Numbered from the stretch's first letter, positions 1 to 6,486 are shown. The stretch: 64,000 nucleotides of DNA from Desulfuromonadaceae bacterium (GCA_028687585.1 JAQTZV010000023.1:1-64000), one strand, 5' to 3'. Translations and numbers: made by a program. The notes: generated by a model not told the origin, from the sequence alone.

Positions 1-84
1 AAATGGACCCTGCCGATCAGGGACTGGAAAGCCGCCATGAATCGTTTTTCCATTCTATTTGAAGACAGAATGCCAAATCTTTAA
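1..84 (+). mobile_element. IS256-type transposase, C-terminal end (partial)
   Basis: Frame 1 from the window edge is open to a TAA at 82-84 and reads KWTLPIRDWKAAMNRF followed by LFEDRMP. This matches the usual C-terminal end of IS256/mutator-family transposases (W-T-x-P-I-R-x-W-x-x-A). The gene body lies upstream of the window. After the stop comes about 40 bp, including ttacacaaaactatttacag, which could be the right end of the insertion sequence, but the left end is not visible so the inverted repeat cannot be confirmed. It borders the accessory patch of TA modules and gene fragments that follows. Confidence 0.7.
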
Positions 85-165
85 AACCGAAACCCAGAAC
101 CATTTACACAAAACTATTTACAGGTCCATAAAGGCTACAAAAAGCATAACCGATTCTCCACACTC

Positions 166-460
166 CGCTTCATCGCTTCATCGCTTCATCGCTTCATCGC
201 TTCATCGCTTCATCGCTTCATCGCTTCATCGCTTCATCGCTTCATCGCTTCATCGCTTCATCGCTTCATCGCTTCATCGCTTCATCGCTTCATCGCATCA
301 TCGCATCATCGCATCATCGCATCATCGCATCATCGCATCATCGCATCATCGCATCATCGCATCATCGCATCATCGCATCATCGCTTCATCGCTTCATCGC
401 ATCATCGCTTCATCGCATCATCGCTTCATCGCATCATCGCATCACCGCATCACCGCACCA
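166..460. repeat. Family A octamer tandem array (CGCTTCAT / CGCATCAT)
   Basis: About 37 head-to-tail copies of an 8-bp unit. The first block is CGCTTCAT, the second CGCATCAT, and the last few copies drift to CGCATCAC. An open frame runs through it only because 8-bp units in multiples of three give an 8-residue periodic peptide; this is not a gene. The array ends at the 3' end of the four-helix-bundle gene, overlapping its last codons. Related octamers recur at 831-1038 and 5446-5680. Confidence 0.95.
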
Positions 461-803
461 CTTTTTTTCGAAATTTAATGAAATTCAACATCTTCCTTCG
501 CTGCGCTTCTATATCTTCAAAAATTGAATCATCTTGAGTATATTCGAGCCGCTGCGCAATCATGCACTGGGTTTCAAGTTCAGATAACGAGCCGAGCGCA
601 ATATACAAAAACTGGATAAATTCTTTTTCTCCCTGGCGTGCAGCCCCTTCCGCAATGTTTGAAGGTACCGAAACAGAGGCTCTTCTCATTTGTGATGTCA
701 ATCCGTACATCTCTGATGCAGGGAATTTTGATGTAATTCTGTAAACTTTCTCAACAAGTTCTATACCGGATTGCCAGATTTGCAGGTCTTTATGAGTTGT
801 CAT
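450..803 (-). CDS. Four helix bundle protein (23S rRNA intervening-sequence family)
   Basis: A 117-residue protein of the TIGR02436/S23 family. Seen: the N-terminal HKDLQIWQ block, then LTSQMRRASVSVPSNIAEG, the family signature, then helices rich in Leu and Glu ending in a basic tail. The ATG at 803 has an AAAGAGAG Shine-Dalgarno-like stretch. Family members were first seen in ORFs inside 23S rRNA intervening sequences and are related in fold to Avd of diversity-generating retroelements. Their biochemical role is not established. No reverse transcriptase or rRNA lies nearby. The gene stands alone and is bracketed on both sides by family A octamer repeats, with its 3' end running into the left array, which suggests the repeat and ORF belong together. 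Confidence 0.9.
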   Translation of the reverse strand: MTTHKDLQIWQSGIELVEKVYRITSKFPASEMYGLTSQMRRASVSVPSNIAEGAARQGEKEFIQFLYIALGSLSELETQCMIAQRLEYTQDDSIFEDIEAQRRKMLNFIKFRKKVVR

Positions 804-830
804 GTTTTACTCTCTTTCCGGGTGGAACCC

Positions 831-1038
831 GGTGAAGCGAGGAAGCGGGAATGCGGCTTAAGGCTGGTGAAGCGGAGATGCGGGAATGCGACGAAGCGAT
901 AAAGGCTCTGCATAACCGCATAACCGCATAACCGCATAACCGCTTCACCGCTTCACCGCATCACCGCATCACCGCATCACCGCATAACCGCTTCACCGCT
1001 TCACCGCTTCACCGCATCATCACTTAACCGCATCCTCG
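831..1038. repeat. Family A inverted octamer element
   Basis: Positions 831-900 carry octamers in reverse orientation (gaagcggg, gatgcggg, gacgaagcg type). After a spacer of about ten bases, 906-1038 carries the same octamers in direct orientation (ataaccgc, ttcaccgc, atcaccgc). The two halves can pair as a long imperfect hairpin. It fills the gap between the four-helix-bundle gene and the endonuclease/exonuclease/phosphatase gene. The same reverse-loop-direct layout recurs at 5563-5680. Confidence 0.85.
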
Positions 1039-1040
1039 CC

Positions 1041-2030
1041 TCAAAATGCAACATCCGCTATAATCGGCAGATGATCTGAGCCTACGTCCGGCCCGGTTGC
1101 GCACATGAGTGGCTTCATGCTTTTGTCCATAAGGACATGGTCGATTCTGATTCCGACCGGAATGCCTCTCACCGAAGCCCGTTCCGTCCAGCCATACCCG
1201 ATGCCGCGTATTGAAAAAGCATTTTGGAATTTACCCCAAAAGTTACGGTAGATTGTGCTCTCCAACGGCATATTAAAATCACCGGCGATAATCTTTGGCG
1301 ATGGTAGCGTTTCAACAATCGCCGCTATTTCCTGCGATTTCTGCTGTCGATATACTGTTTCGTCTATCAGCAGCTTTTTCCTTTTCAGGCTGATCACGGT
1401 TGATTTGTCAAGAAGATTCTGCAGGCCATAACGTGGGCTTGGCAGATGAACTGTACAGAATGTAATATTTCCCGACGCTGTTGTTACAGTGCAGTACAGA
1501 AAGCATGAACGTGGCCATTTGTGAAGGGGTACCATGGCTTTTCTAAAATCACCTGCGACAAGCGGATAACGAGAGAATATATGCAGGTCTCCTTCAAATA
1601 CGTGCTGCCACCCTTCAAGGGATTTTATGGCGATATTTGCGGGTAACTCCTGCAAAGCAACGATATCCGGTTGCGTATCCAGAATAAGTGCATTGAATGC
1701 ATCGTGATTAAAATGACCGTTCTGGAGATTGCATGAAAAAACCCGCAGTGGCTTAATTGCAGGCATAGCCTGTTTGCTTGCCGAAAAAGTGAACCCCATG
1801 ATCGGACCGAGCACAATCAGAAGAGCGGCAATTAACGGCAACAGTAGACGACGGTTTATCCAGGTGGCAAAGGGGATCAACACGGCAACAGGCAGGGCAA
1901 GCAGCCAACGGGGTGCAAAAAGAAAAAAAGTTGCCGGCCACCAAAGGTCGCCGGCAAAAGTAAGGAGTCCCCATAATGTGATTATTAAAGCTAATGAAAA
2001 CCAGCAGCAAATACTACAAAACATTCTCAT
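1041..2030 (-). CDS. Membrane-anchored endonuclease/exonuclease/phosphatase family protein
   Basis: 329 residues. About 80 N-terminal residues form three hydrophobic segments, followed by an EEP (DNase I-like) domain. Visible motifs are SCNLQNG (metal-binding Asn), QELPAN (catalytic Glu), GDFNMPLES, IDHVL and the terminal GSDHLPI, so the catalytic set appears complete. With the domain outside or at the membrane it could be a nuclease, a phosphodiesterase or a lipid phosphatase; the sequence does not decide between them. Start ATG at 2030, with a second ATG two codons later. A degraded copy of the 5' part lies at 7318-7490. No obvious operon partner. Confidence 0.85.
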   Translation of the reverse strand: MRMFCSICCWFSLALIITLWGLLTFAGDLWWPATFFLFAPRWLLALPVAVLIPFATWINRRLLLPLIAALLIVLGPIMGFTFSASKQAMPAIKPLRVFSCNLQNGHFNHDAFNALILDTQPDIVALQELPANIAIKSLEGWQHVFEGDLHIFSRYPLVAGDFRKAMVPLHKWPRSCFLYCTVTTASGNITFCTVHLPSPRYGLQNLLDKSTVISLKRKKLLIDETVYRQQKSQEIAAIVETLPSPKIIAGDFNMPLESTIYRNFWGKFQNAFSIRGIGYGWTERASVRGIPVGIRIDHVLMDKSMKPLMCATGPDVGSDHLPIIADVAF

Positions 2031-2047
2031 TTAATTCTCGCCACTCG

Positions 2048-2207
2048 CCAATTACAGAGCCATCTGCATTGGCCATAGGCAGACCACCGGTAAGGTCAAT
2101 ATTTCATCCGGACCACTAAGTTGAATGACAGCGCTCATATCCGGGATCACCGCAGAATCCACCGATCGTGAAGGATCAGAATAAATTAGACCAGCTATAC
2201 CGCACAT
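2048..2207 (-). pseudogene. asnB-type amidotransferase, 5' fragment (decayed)
   Basis: Reading down from an ATG at 2207 gives MCGIAGLIYSDPSRSVDSAV, then AVIQLSGPDE. This matches the N-terminus of the intact amidotransferase at 13792-15663 (MCGIAGLIYSDPSRPVDSAV, AVIHHRGPDE). The reading then shifts frame and continues as IDLTGGLPMANADGSV, matching IDLAGGHQPMANADGTV. About 18 codons between the two matches (intact residues ~36-53) are missing. Nothing further of the gene remains. It is a short remnant with an internal deletion and frameshift. The catalytic Cys2 codon is still present, but the product cannot be functional. Confidence 0.88.
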
Positions 2208-2560
2208 GTGGGCCCCTGTGTTACAATCCGTTTCATATTTTTCAATTCATGCAATAAAACAGGAATATCATCCAGAATTATATTCCATAGGATTTCGTTG
2301 TCTATTCCAAGATATCCGTGAATCAGTCTGTTTCTGGTTGCCACTACCTGACGCCACGAGATTGTTGAAAATGATTCGCGAATTACATCTGGAATATGTG
2401 TTGCGGCCTCTCCAATTAACTCCAGGTTTCTTAACGTAGCATCGTACGATTTCTCGTCAAATTCAAAACTTTCCTGATCAAGGCCTTCCGTGTAGGCAAG
2501 AACCTTTTCAGAAAAGCAGATCATGTCTTCCAGATAGAATATCCATTCACGTTCAGACAT
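2195..2560 (-). CDS. hepT: HepT-like ribonuclease toxin (DUF86)
   Basis: About 121 residues, mostly helical, of the HEPN/DUF86 family. The RX4-HXY active-site motif is intact (RNRLIHGY), so RNase activity is likely if the family function holds. Start chosen at the ATG at 2560, which has GGAGG six bases upstream; the longer reading to 2581 lacks this. It overlaps the mntA stop by 8 bp, the usual arrangement of mntA-hepT pairs, where the nucleotidyltransferase AMPylates and silences HepT. The last few codons (QGPTCAV) run into the 5' end of the asnB remnant on the same strand, so the natural C-terminus may have been replaced at the recombination junction. Confidence 0.9.
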   Translation of the reverse strand: MSEREWIFYLEDMICFSEKVLAYTEGLDQESFEFDEKSYDATLRNLELIGEAATHIPDVIRESFSTISWRQVVATRNRLIHGYLGIDNEILWNIILDDIPVLLHELKNMKRIVTQGPTCAV

Positions 2561-2849
2561 AAATGGCCTCCAGTTCGACAAATCTCCTTAGTTCAGTTCG
2601 CAGTGCTTTTTCAGTCACCAGATCAATCCTGCAGCCAAACGTATCCTCAAGCAAAAACAGTACTCCAAAATATTTTGCTGAAGTGGCTGGACCCTCAAAA
2701 GAAACCAAAATATCAATGTCACTCTCTTTGGTAGCAAGATCACGTGCCGTTGATCCGAACAAAGCAAGGCGGTTTACTCCAAAGCGCCCCGCTAATTCAG
2801 GCTTCACATTGACTAGTGTGGCTATTACTTCTTTACGTTTCATCAACAT
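2553..2849 (-). CDS. mntA: MntA-like minimal nucleotidyltransferase antitoxin
   Basis: 98 residues. The nucleotidyltransferase motif is complete: FGSTARDL (GS at ~32-33), then SDIDILV with the DxD at ~44/46. Size and motif fit MNT-domain antitoxins that AMPylate HepT. The gene lies directly after a DUF2281 gene (stop at 2851) and is translationally coupled to hepT by an 8-bp overlap. The start at 2849 follows the DUF2281 stop; an in-frame ATG two codons later is an alternative. The three genes form a compact minus-strand operon. Confidence 0.88.
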   Translation of the reverse strand: MLMKRKEVIATLVNVKPELAGRFGVNRLALFGSTARDLATKESDIDILVSFEGPATSAKYFGVLFLLEDTFGCRIDLVTEKALRTELRRFVELEAIYV

Positions 2850-2850
2850 A

Positions 2851-3111
2851 TCAACACTCTCGACCAGGTAATGTCCGGTCAGCCCTTACTTCACGCTGCC
2901 AACTCGCAGGATTTTCTATTTCACTGAAAACGTTCGATTGCTGTAAATGAATCATTACTTCACGCAGTTTATTACGTCTCTCATCTGAAGAAAGTGTAGT
3001 GACGTTTAATCGGTTTTTTTGTTGTAAAAACAATACAAAATCCAGCACTTCAGCTTGAATAACATCGGGGAACTGTTCCACATTTCTAAATATTTTCTCT
3101 GCCGTATTCAT
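2851..3111 (-). CDS. DUF2281 domain protein (putative antitoxin)
   Basis: 86 residues. The first ~35 residues (AEKIFRNVEQFPDVIQAEVLDFV) match the DUF2281 domain often found in small antitoxin-like proteins; the rest is polar and ends in a basic tail. A strong AGGAGG site precedes the ATG at 3111. DUF2281 proteins commonly sit in front of a PIN-domain toxin, but none is present here and the gene is followed within 2 bp by mntA. Either the original toxin was lost or the protein is now a third component of the MntA-HepT operon. Function is not proven for the family. Confidence 0.75.
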   Translation of the reverse strand: MNTAEKIFRNVEQFPDVIQAEVLDFVLFLQQKNRLNVTTLSSDERRNKLREVMIHLQQSNVFSEIENPASWQREVRADRTLPGREC

Positions 3112-3155
3112 GGTGTGCCTCCTATTACAAAAGCTTTGGTCTGGCCCTACAAAAA

Positions 3156-3262
3156 AGGCTATTTAACAGGATCCTGGGTCCTGTTAGAAAAAAAGATTTA
3201 TGCTTCACTGCGCCCCTGTCAATCACTCCCATCCGGTTATGACCATTAACGAACGGATCGGA
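3156..3262 (-). pseudogene. Collapsed family C repeat joined to a glycosyltransferase 3'-end remnant
   Basis: Positions 3206-3262 (cttcactgcgcccctgtcaa onward) match the 3' end of the truncated glycosyltransferase at 19197 (cttcactgcggcccagtcaa, then ccggttatgacc and gaacggatcggatca) at roughly 80% by eye. The 50 bp before it hold a collapsed family C hairpin (ggctatttaacagg ... gtcctgtta). At 19182/19197 a family C array also abuts the same gene end. The junction repeat-plus-gene-end is therefore duplicated as one block. Confidence 0.75.
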
Positions 3263-3517
3263 TCAGAGGACCAAGTACAGAGATAAAGTCAGATAAACCA
3301 GATTCCAGGATGAATGGATTTTTACCATTATTAAACAGGTGTGGCAATCCAAATCATGACATCCAAATTATGGTAAGCTACTGCCGTATATATTTCAAAT
3401 ACTCAGTATCTCAGGTCACACCAGACCACAAACCTAATGCATTGCTTCGAAAAAAACAGTTGAATTTTGTTTGTTTGTTGGTAATGTATGCGCATTTGCA
3501 ACAAAGGGGAGATTGAT
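3263..3517. other. Intergenic region upstream of ccdAB
   Basis: No coding signal seen. It is AT-rich near its right end (gttgaattttgtttgtttgttgg), where a promoter for ccdAB might lie, but no convincing pair of -35/-10 boxes can be named. No clear palindromic operator was identified. Confidence 0.4.
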
Positions 3518-3760
3518 ATGCAACCATACGCACAATCAACGGTAAAAAAAGCGGTAAACCTGACGGCAAATGCGGATCTTGTGGCCAGAGCCAAAGAAAA
3601 CAAACTTAATCTTTCTGAAATCTTCGAGGAAGCTATTCTACTAAAACTCCGCGCCATACAGCAACAGGAATGGCTTGATCAGAATAAAGATGGAATTGAA
3701 GCATATAACGAACGAATTGAGCGCAGTGGCATATTCGCTTCGAAGTTCAGGAGGTTTTGA
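3518..3760 (+). CDS. ccdA: CcdA-like type II antitoxin
   Basis: About 80 residues. The N-terminus (KKAVNLTANADLVARAKENKLNLSE) is the ribbon-helix-helix DNA-binding half of CcdA, and the C-terminal half (IQQQEWLDQNKDGIEAYNER ending in SKFRRF) is the toxin-binding tail with the typical IEAYNE and terminal RxF motifs. The ATG at 3518 follows an AAAGGGGAGA ribosome-binding site; a longer upstream frame is not needed. TGA overlaps the ccdB ATG by one base, so the pair is translationally coupled. By family knowledge it neutralises CcdB and represses its own operon. Confidence 0.93.
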   Translation: MQPYAQSTVKKAVNLTANADLVARAKENKLNLSEIFEEAILLKLRAIQQQEWLDQNKDGIEAYNERIERSGIFASKFRRF

Positions 3761-4074
3761 TGGCACAACTCGACATATATGCAAACAGAGACAAAGATAC
3801 TTTAGAAGAGATCCCGTTTCTTATCGATGTTCAGCACGAACTTCACCGAGGACTCAAAACACGTATGATGATACCACTCGTGTGCATGGAGGCACAACAT
3901 GCTGAAATAGCTAAACTCTGCCCCGTTTTCACGATTCAGGAAAGAACGGTTTTTGCATCAATACCAGAAATGGCCGCCTACCCCGTTTCTGAAATTGGCA
4001 GCAAGGTGGAGAACCTTGGCTCGGAAAGAGCTGTCCTGTTTGATGCCATTGACTTTTTGATGCATGGGTTTTGA
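3760..4074 (+). CDS. ccdB: CcdB-like gyrase-poison toxin
   Basis: 104 residues, full length for CcdB. Seen: MAQLDIYAN at the start, LIDVQHELHRGLKTRMMIPL in the first half, and a C-terminus ending FLMHGF. F-plasmid CcdB ends in W-G-I, with these last residues needed to poison GyrA; the ending here differs, as is common in chromosomal copies, so gyrase poisoning is inferred rather than certain. The ATG at 3760 overlaps the ccdA stop; a TTG one codon earlier is unlikely. A degraded partial second copy lies at 7038-7157. Confidence 0.92.
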   Translation: MAQLDIYANRDKDTLEEIPFLIDVQHELHRGLKTRMMIPLVCMEAQHAEIAKLCPVFTIQERTVFASIPEMAAYPVSEIGSKVENLGSERAVLFDAIDFLMHGF

Positions 4075-4109
4075 TTCAAAATATCCGTTCACAAATGAAA
4101 ACAGTGGAC

Positions 4110-4212
4110 CTTGGGATTACTACGATTACTCAGGATTTTAAGTTCACCCTTCACTCTTTTAAAACTGTATGGTTTCCAGACAGACGCAAAAAAGCGCTGC
4201 AAACGCAGCCAC
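4110..4212. repeat. Family B half-arm and a short shared palindrome-like motif
   Basis: 4112-4146 (gggattactacgattactc) is one arm of the family B element seen in arrays at 15719-16935. 4165-4212 (ctgtatggtttccagacaga then cgcaaaaaagcgctgcaaac) recurs at about 5484-5532 with small changes. The second motif contains gcgctgc...gcagc pairing just beyond the convergent ends of ccdB and the DUF2442 gene. Confidence 0.7.
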
Positions 4213-4213
4213 T

Positions 4214-4441
4214 CTACTTGCCTTCAAGATAGAGTGTATCAGCGCTTAAGTCAGCCTCATTTGTCCATTCCACAAAATACCCACCATTACGGATGGACCG
4301 GAATACTTCGATGTTTTTAAGTGCTGCAAAAGCCTCACATTCAAGTAGCGGTTTCATATCAAATAACCGCCGCGCTCCATCATCAAAAGTGATGTCCAGG
4401 GTCCAGTCATTTCCCGTATCAATTGAAGTAATAACTCTCAT
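4214..4441 (-). CDS. DUF2442 domain protein
   Basis: 75 residues: MRVITSIDTGNDWTLDITFD, then GARRLFDMKPLLE and VEWTNEADLSADTLYLEG, the typical DUF2442 layout of small beta-rich proteins. The ATG at 4441 overlaps the stop of the DUF4160 gene by one base, so the two are coupled. The pair is repeated as a diverged paralogous pair at 16976-17481, also with DUF4160 upstream. Function is not established. Its place among TA modules, small size and fixed pairing suggest an antitoxin or partner of DUF4160. Confidence 0.85.
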   Translation of the reverse strand: MRVITSIDTGNDWTLDITFDDGARRLFDMKPLLECEAFAALKNIEVFRSIRNGGYFVEWTNEADLSADTLYLEGK

Positions 4442-4710
4442 TATTCCAATCCTTTTATCTTAAATACGGACTCACCCTTAACAGCAAGTTGCCAGTCTGC
4501 AAAAAGATCATCCCGGTGGATTTCTATCCAGGCTTCGACAAGTTTTCTTTTGGGGGTTGGCAACGAGCCTTCAATAATACTGCCATCCGCAATGGCAAAA
4601 ACAGCAATATCACCTTGATATTCAGCATGGATGTGCGGAATATGATGTTGCTTGTTGTCTTTGTAGAACATCCTGATCAGTATCCCAAAAAAAAGAGAAA
4701 TTGTTGGCAT
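4441..4710 (-). CDS. DUF4160 domain protein
   Basis: About 89 residues: MPTISLFFGILIRMFYKDNK, then HHIPHIHAEYQGDIAVFAI and RKLVEAWIEIHRDDLFADW, the DUF4160 core with conserved His residues and the W-I-x-x-H-x-x-x-L motif. Start chosen at the ATG at 4710, preceded by GGAGG; a longer reading to 4752 has no ribosome-binding site. It is followed by, and coupled to, the DUF2442 gene. The biochemical role is unknown; the conserved HxH and DDL residues look catalytic or metal-binding. A degraded fragment of a near-identical gene is at 6097-6208. Confidence 0.87.
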   Translation of the reverse strand: MPTISLFFGILIRMFYKDNKQHHIPHIHAEYQGDIAVFAIADGSIIEGSLPTPKRKLVEAWIEIHRDDLFADWQLAVKGESVFKIKGLE

Positions 4711-4808
4711 ATTGAACCTCCAGATAGCCGGAATTAACTCGCTTGCGCACAAAAGGGCACAATAAACAGCCTATATTGTTTAAAGGCATCTCTTTTTACC
4801 CTTACGCT

Positions 4809-5084
4809 CTACGATTTCCTACGATATACCTGTTTTCTGTCCCCTATAGCCAAAACGAGTATAGTGATGGTGTTGTCTTGAATGTCACAGATGACTCGGT
4901 AATCACCTACACGATATTTCCAGTAGTCACCGAGCGGACCGGAAAGTGCTTCACCAATAGAGCGGGGATTTTCCAACAAAGCGATGCGGGTGTGTAGAAA
5001 TTTTAGTATCCGCCGCGCAACCTGAATATCTAACTTATCAAGTGCTTTGTCAGCAGCGGGTTTGATTTCAATATTCCATACCAT
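4809..5084 (-). CDS. relE: RelE/ParE family toxin
   Basis: 91 residues: VWNIEIKPAADKALDKLD, then ARRILKFLHTRIA, LGDYWKYRVGDYRVICDI and AIGDRKQVYRR. This is the classic RelE fold sequence with the basic R-x-G-D-Y-R-V strand and a C-terminal Arg/Tyr cluster that in RelE acts in mRNA cleavage on the ribosome. It overlaps the 3' end of the upstream antitoxin gene by 17 bp. Key residues look intact, so it is probably active. Confidence 0.93.
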   Translation of the reverse strand: MVWNIEIKPAADKALDKLDIQVARRILKFLHTRIALLENPRSIGEALSGPLGDYWKYRVGDYRVICDIQDNTITILVLAIGDRKQVYRRKS

Positions 5085-5283
5085 AACGCCTCATTACCTC
5101 TTCGAGCGGTATAGCTGGAGCCGGATCTTGCAACGATTTCATCGCAAGCCGGTAGTCGGCACGGTCTTCCAGTTGCTTTGCTATCATGGTACGAACAACT
5201 TCCTGGCGACTGATGTGCTGTATTTTTGCCATAGCTGCAAGCTCTTTTTCGATGGCAGGGTCGTTGATTTTAATTGCGAGCAC
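5068..5283 (-). CDS. relB: RelB-like antitoxin (GTG start)
   Basis: 71 residues from the GTG at 5283, which has GGAGG (complement of 5290-5294) seven bases upstream. It reads LAIKINDPAIEKELAAMAKI, then SRQEVVRTMIAKQLEDR and PLEEVMRRYGMEY, a ribbon-helix-helix antitoxin with a toxin-wrapping tail. A longer in-frame reading to 5424 exists, but its first 40 residues are a translation of a family B repeat arm and have no ribosome-binding site. It overlaps relE, so the pair is translationally coupled. Autorepression is expected from the family but no operator was identified. Confidence 0.88.
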   Translation of the reverse strand: MLAIKINDPAIEKELAAMAKIQHISRQEVVRTMIAKQLEDRADYRLAMKSLQDPAPAIPLEEVMRRYGMEY

Positions 5284-5387
5284 AATGTACCTCCGTAATT
5301 GCATGTTGCTATTTCCCGTGAACAATAACACCTTGTATAAACCGACGTCAATGCAATTGAAATTAAGAGGCAAACCTTCTCTCAGCC

Positions 5388-5685
5388 TCGGGATTACTAC
5401 GATTAATCTGGATTTCAACATCACCCTTAGGCCCTTTTCCTAACCGCATCGCCGCATCTCCGCTTCACCGCATCACGCACAAGACTGTAAAGTTTTCCCG
5501 ACAGACGCAAAAAGACGCTGCAAACGCAACGCCTTATAAAAATATAAATATTTCATGTCAATGCGACGAAGCGGTTTGAATCCTGAGAAAGCGGGAATGC
5601 AACAAAGCGATTAATGCCGTAAATCGCATCACCGCATCACCGCATCACCGCATCCCCGCTTTGCTAACGCATTCAACCGCTTTTA
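5388..5685. repeat. Mixed repeat block: family B arm, shared motif, family A hairpin
   Basis: In order: 5388-5424 is a family B arm (cctcgggattactacgatta); 5446-5476 holds direct family A octamers; 5484-5532 repeats the motif seen at 4165-4212; 5563-5606 has reversed family A octamers; and 5619-5680 has direct ones, separated by attaatgccgtaaat. The last two can pair as a hairpin. The 5' part of a PIN-toxin gene runs into this block and is broken there. No intact gene lies between 5284 and 5644. Confidence 0.8.
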
Positions 5686-5749
5686 TGCCGAGACGGGAAG
5701 GATCAAACAGCGTCCAAAGAAGGGCATGAGTATCGAGCAGGCAGTTCAC
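5645..5749 (-). pseudogene. Truncated PIN-domain (VapC-like) toxin
   Basis: From a GTG at 5749 the frame reads VNCLLDTHALLWTLFDPSRL, the N-terminus of PIN toxins that pair with Phd antitoxins (first catalytic Asp in LLDTHALLW). It continues for about 34 residues and stops inside family A octamers. A full PIN domain needs about 125 residues, so the other catalytic acids are missing and the toxin is dead. The GTG overlaps the stop of the phd gene by four bases, the normal coupled layout, so the truncation came after the pair was formed. Confidence 0.85.
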
Positions 5750-5985
5750 AATGACAGTAATTCTTCATCACTTATCTTGAAATCAGGTGAAAGCGTAAAC
5801 GATGCCTTTCCGGCTAATATGCCAAGAATACGTGCAGGTTTGCCTTCGTAGCGGCTATAGGGAACCAGTACGGCTATTTTTTCTTTCTTTTTGCCATAAC
5901 TGATAACAACATCTTCGCCATGTTGAACAAAGTCGAGCACCTGTGAAAAATGTGCTTTAAAGTGGCCTACAGTCATTGTCTGCAT
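5746..5985 (-). CDS. phd: Phd/YefM family antitoxin, toxin lost
   Basis: 79 residues: MTVGHFKAHFSQVLDFVQHG, then EDVVISYGKKKEKIAVLVPY, the Phd/YefM DNA-binding fold, followed by a short toxin-binding tail ending in SDEELLSL. An in-frame ATG three codons in (MTVG) is an alternative start. The cognate PIN toxin directly downstream is truncated, so this is an orphan antitoxin. It may still bind its operator or neutralise a related toxin elsewhere. Confidence 0.88.
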   Translation of the reverse strand: MQTMTVGHFKAHFSQVLDFVQHGEDVVISYGKKKEKIAVLVPYSRYEGKPARILGILAGKASFTLSPDFKISDEELLSL

Positions 5986-6096
5986 ACGTGTAAAACCTCC
6001 GTTGTGTTATGCATGAAAATAGCCATTTTAGTGACAAGTTATCAAGTAAATTGGCAATATACTCCGCTAACACTAACAACACCGAGCCTCGGGATT

Positions 6097-6208
6097 ATCC
6101 AGGGCTCGACAAGTTTTCTTTTGGGAGTAAGCAACGAGCCTTCAATAATACTGCCACCCGCAATGGCAAAAACAGCAATATCACCTTGAAATTCTGCATG
6201 GATGTGGA
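6097..6208 (-). pseudogene. DUF4160 gene fragment
   Basis: The stretch from atccagggctcgacaagttt to gcatggatgtgg matches 4527-4638 inside the intact DUF4160 gene at roughly 90% by eye, on the same strand. It encodes HIHAEFQGDIAVFAI and IEGSLLTPKRKLVE. Both ends of the gene are missing and the frame closes at the left into a family B-like sequence (cctcgggattatc). It is a remnant of a duplicated copy. Confidence 0.85.
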
Positions 6209-6252
6209 GACTCAATATGTTCAATGGCTATTTCACTCATGTTTGTATACCG

Positions 6253-6486
6253 TTAGAAAGCATATACCTCTTCAGCAGAGATACAGCGAGCAGAATACAA
6301 CAAGGCCGCTCTGATGTCGTCCACTTTGAGAAACGGGTAATCCTCAAGCAGTTCCTGAGTGGATGCTCCGAAAGCTACTTTTTCAACGAGAAGATCCACC
6401 GGCATCCGTGTTCCTTTTATAACCGGTTTGCCTAGCATGACTGAAGGCTCAATCGAAATGCGCTTTAATAAATTTGCAGAATTCAT
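6253..6486 (-). CDS. DUF433 domain protein (antitoxin-like)
   Basis: 77 residues with the DUF433 core: ISIEPSVMLGKPVIKGTRMP, then VEKVAFGASTQELLEDYPFL and VDDIRAALLYSA, a winged-helix-like DNA-binding domain. It overlaps the stop of the DUF5615 gene by four bases (ATGA). DUF433 with DUF5615 is the VapB45/VapC45 type of TA module. In the M. tuberculosis pair the DUF433 gene comes first; here it comes second. Confidence 0.88.
   Translation of the reverse strand: MNSANLLKRISIEPSVMLGKPVIKGTRMPVDLLVEKVAFGASTQELLEDYPFLKVDDIRAALLYSARCISAEEVYAF

Noticed and set aside
59..478. Open frame of 139 codons
   Set aside because: It is a translation of the 8-bp tandem array, giving an 8-residue periodic peptide with no ribosome-binding site or known family.
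5284..5424. N-terminal extension of RelB
   Set aside because: The extra 40 codons are translated family B repeat; the GTG at 5283 has a proper GGAGG site.
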